Source of the DNA: Syntrophaceae bacterium UBA2208
GTDB taxonomy: Bacteria > Desulfobacterota > BSN033 > UBA1163
DNA: 30,847 nt
Assembly: GCA_002327885.1 (NCBI GenBank)
Contig: DCUS01000019.1
Coordinates: 1 to 30,847, forward strand
Direction of reading: 5' to 3'
This document shows positions 29,826 to 30,847 of the stretch, in pieces (position 1 is the stretch's first letter; the number at the start of each line of letters is the position of its first letter). The notes under the pieces were generated by a model. The model made no database searches. It saw only the letters and a list, made by a program, of their open reading frames with translations, and was not told the DNA's origin. The translations under genes and the position numbers were made by a program.

Positions 29826-30847
29826 ATGCCTATGGGAACCTACGACGAACTCTTAATCAAAGGATTTGAAAGAGCCTGTGAAAAATATCCTGATCGTGCG
29901 GCCATCATCTACATTGGAGAGAAAATTTCTTACAAAAGATTGAAAGAGCTCATCGACCGGTTTGCCACAGCGTTATATGACTTAGGAGTTCGGAAGAACG
30001 ATAAGGTGATGCTTTACATTCCGAACTGTCCTCAGTTCCTGATCGCCTATTTCGGGGCGCAACAGATCGGAGCAATCCCGGTGCCCGTTTCACCCATCTA
30101 CACACCTTATGAGATTAAATACCTCATCAACGATTCCGGAGCGGAAACGGTCTTGTGCCAGGATACAAACTTCAGGTATATCCAGGAGGTCTTTCCTGAG
30201 ACCTCTTTGAAGAGGGCGATTGTCACAAACTATGTGGATTTACTTCCATGGTACAAGCGAGCCGTGGGTGCTTTGTTTGATAAAGTTCCGGATGGTGTGG
30301 TGAAGAGAGATCAAACCGTATACTTTTTTAAAAACCTAATCCACCAATACCCGCCTCAACCTCCTAAAGTCGACATCAACCCGAGAGATCATCTTTGCTA
30401 TATCCTCTACACGGGGGGAACAACGGGTTTCCCTAAGGGGTGCCCCTTAACACATGCGGGAATGGTCTCATTCGTCCAGGAGATCCGTGCGGTTGGCGAA
30501 GGATATATTGGCGAAGGCAAAGAAGTCTTCATCATGGTCAATCCTCTTTTTCATCAAATGGGCCAAGGGGTTATTCTGGGAATGGTTTTGACCAAGGGGA
30601 ATACGGCGGTCTTAATGCCCCTCCCCCAGGTGGATGCCATATTAGAAGCTATACAGAGAAATAAAGGGACCCTCTTTCTGGGCGCCCCCACCCTTTACCG
30701 TATGATTTTAGAAAATGATCGAGTAGGTTTTTATGATTTATCCTCACTCAAGTATTGCTGGAGTGGAGGGGATGTCCTTCCCCTCGAGGTTTTTAATCGC
30801 TGGAAGAAACAGTTCGGTGTGCCGATCTATCAGGTCTTCGGTTCTAC
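29826..30847 (+). CDS. AMP-forming acyl-CoA synthetase/ligase (second of the tandem pair), 3' truncated
   Basis: This reading frame starts with MPMGTYDELLIKGFERA and stays open to the window edge (340 codons). It contains the phosphate loop ILYTGGTTGFPKG and YCWSGGDVLPLEVF and stops within IYQVFGST. A 100-residue stretch (from YPDRAAIIY) is identical to the first ligase at 67 of 100 positions without gaps, so the pair arose by tandem duplication. Both ATG codons at 29826 and 29832 are possible starts; no good SD was seen. Different residues after the phosphate loop (CPLTHAGM here, VPGNHMGM in the first copy) suggest different acid substrates. Confidence 0.85.
   Translation, partial: MPMGTYDELLIKGFERACEKYPDRAAIIYIGEKISYKRLKELIDRFATALYDLGVRKNDKVMLYIPNCPQFLIAYFGAQQIGAIPVPVSPIYTPYEIKYLINDSGAETVLCQDTNFRYIQEVFPETSLKRAIVTNYVDLLPWYKRAVGALFDKVPDGVVKRDQTVYFFKNLIHQYPPQPPKVDINPRDHLCYILYTGGTTGFPKGCPLTHAGMVSFVQEIRAVGEGYIGEGKEVFIMVNPLFHQMGQGVILGMVLTKGNTAVLMPLPQVDAILEAIQRNKGTLFLGAPTLYRMILENDRVGFYDLSSLKYCWSGGDVLPLEVFNRWKKQFGVPIYQVFGS

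Overview
The window looks like part of a chromosome (or MAG contig) of an anaerobic, Gram-negative bacterium. The Gram-negative assignment rests on two GT9 heptosyltransferases and other LPS genes. The anaerobic assignment rests on a four-subunit 2-oxoacid:ferredoxin oxidoreductase. The mix of many acyl-CoA enzymes, a Liv-type transporter and low-complexity palindromic spacers suggests Desulfobacterota (former Deltaproteobacteria, Syntrophales-like); that placement is inference. No rRNA, tRNA, CRISPR array, integrase or transposase gene was seen.

Region 1 (1-10.6 kb, all on the minus strand, so read right to left). A long TPR protein, a TonB-C-terminal protein, a small FtsB/DivIC-like coiled-coil protein and a radical SAM protein form a tight cluster. 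A GxxExxY protein and a YbgC-type thioesterase follow. Then comes an LPS core/O-antigen block: heptosyltransferase I-like GT9, heptosyltransferase II (waaF), a WaaE-like GT2, an NAD-dependent epimerase, and the first codons of a DegT-type aminotransferase. A 103-bp MITE-like element lies just upstream of waaF.

Region 2 (10.6-17.2 kb). A predicted lipoprotein PIMT (pcm) diverges from the TPR gene with overlapping promoters and is followed by a lipoate-protein ligase. A class V aminotransferase, an MBL-fold hydrolase, a small HExxH metalloprotein and an acetoacetyl-CoA synthetase lie on the minus strand. The synthetase carries a striking 15-unit lysine-dyad N-terminal tail.

Region 3 (17.4-30.8 kb, all plus strand). 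This reads as a catabolic locus: an AMACR-type CoA enzyme; the delta, alpha, beta and gamma subunits of a VOR/KOR-type 2-oxoacid:ferredoxin oxidoreductase; an XRE-cupin regulator; two Liv-type substrate-binding proteins; LivH, LivM and LivG; and two tandem paralogous AMP-forming acyl-CoA ligases, the second cut by the window edge. A consistent reading is uptake of a branched-chain or other carboxylate, oxidation of 2-oxoacids to acyl-CoA with ferredoxin reduction, and racemisation or activation of the acyl-CoA. The true substrate is not shown by sequence.

The most unusual feature is non-coding. Most intercistronic gaps are filled by short, low-complexity 'word' spacers that repeat a private 5-10 nt word and often fold back as quasi-palindromes. 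The words differ from gap to gap. One such palindrome (ATTCG words) brackets the GxxExxY gene. Three more compact elements have true terminal inverted repeats, two of them with convincing or possible target-site duplications.
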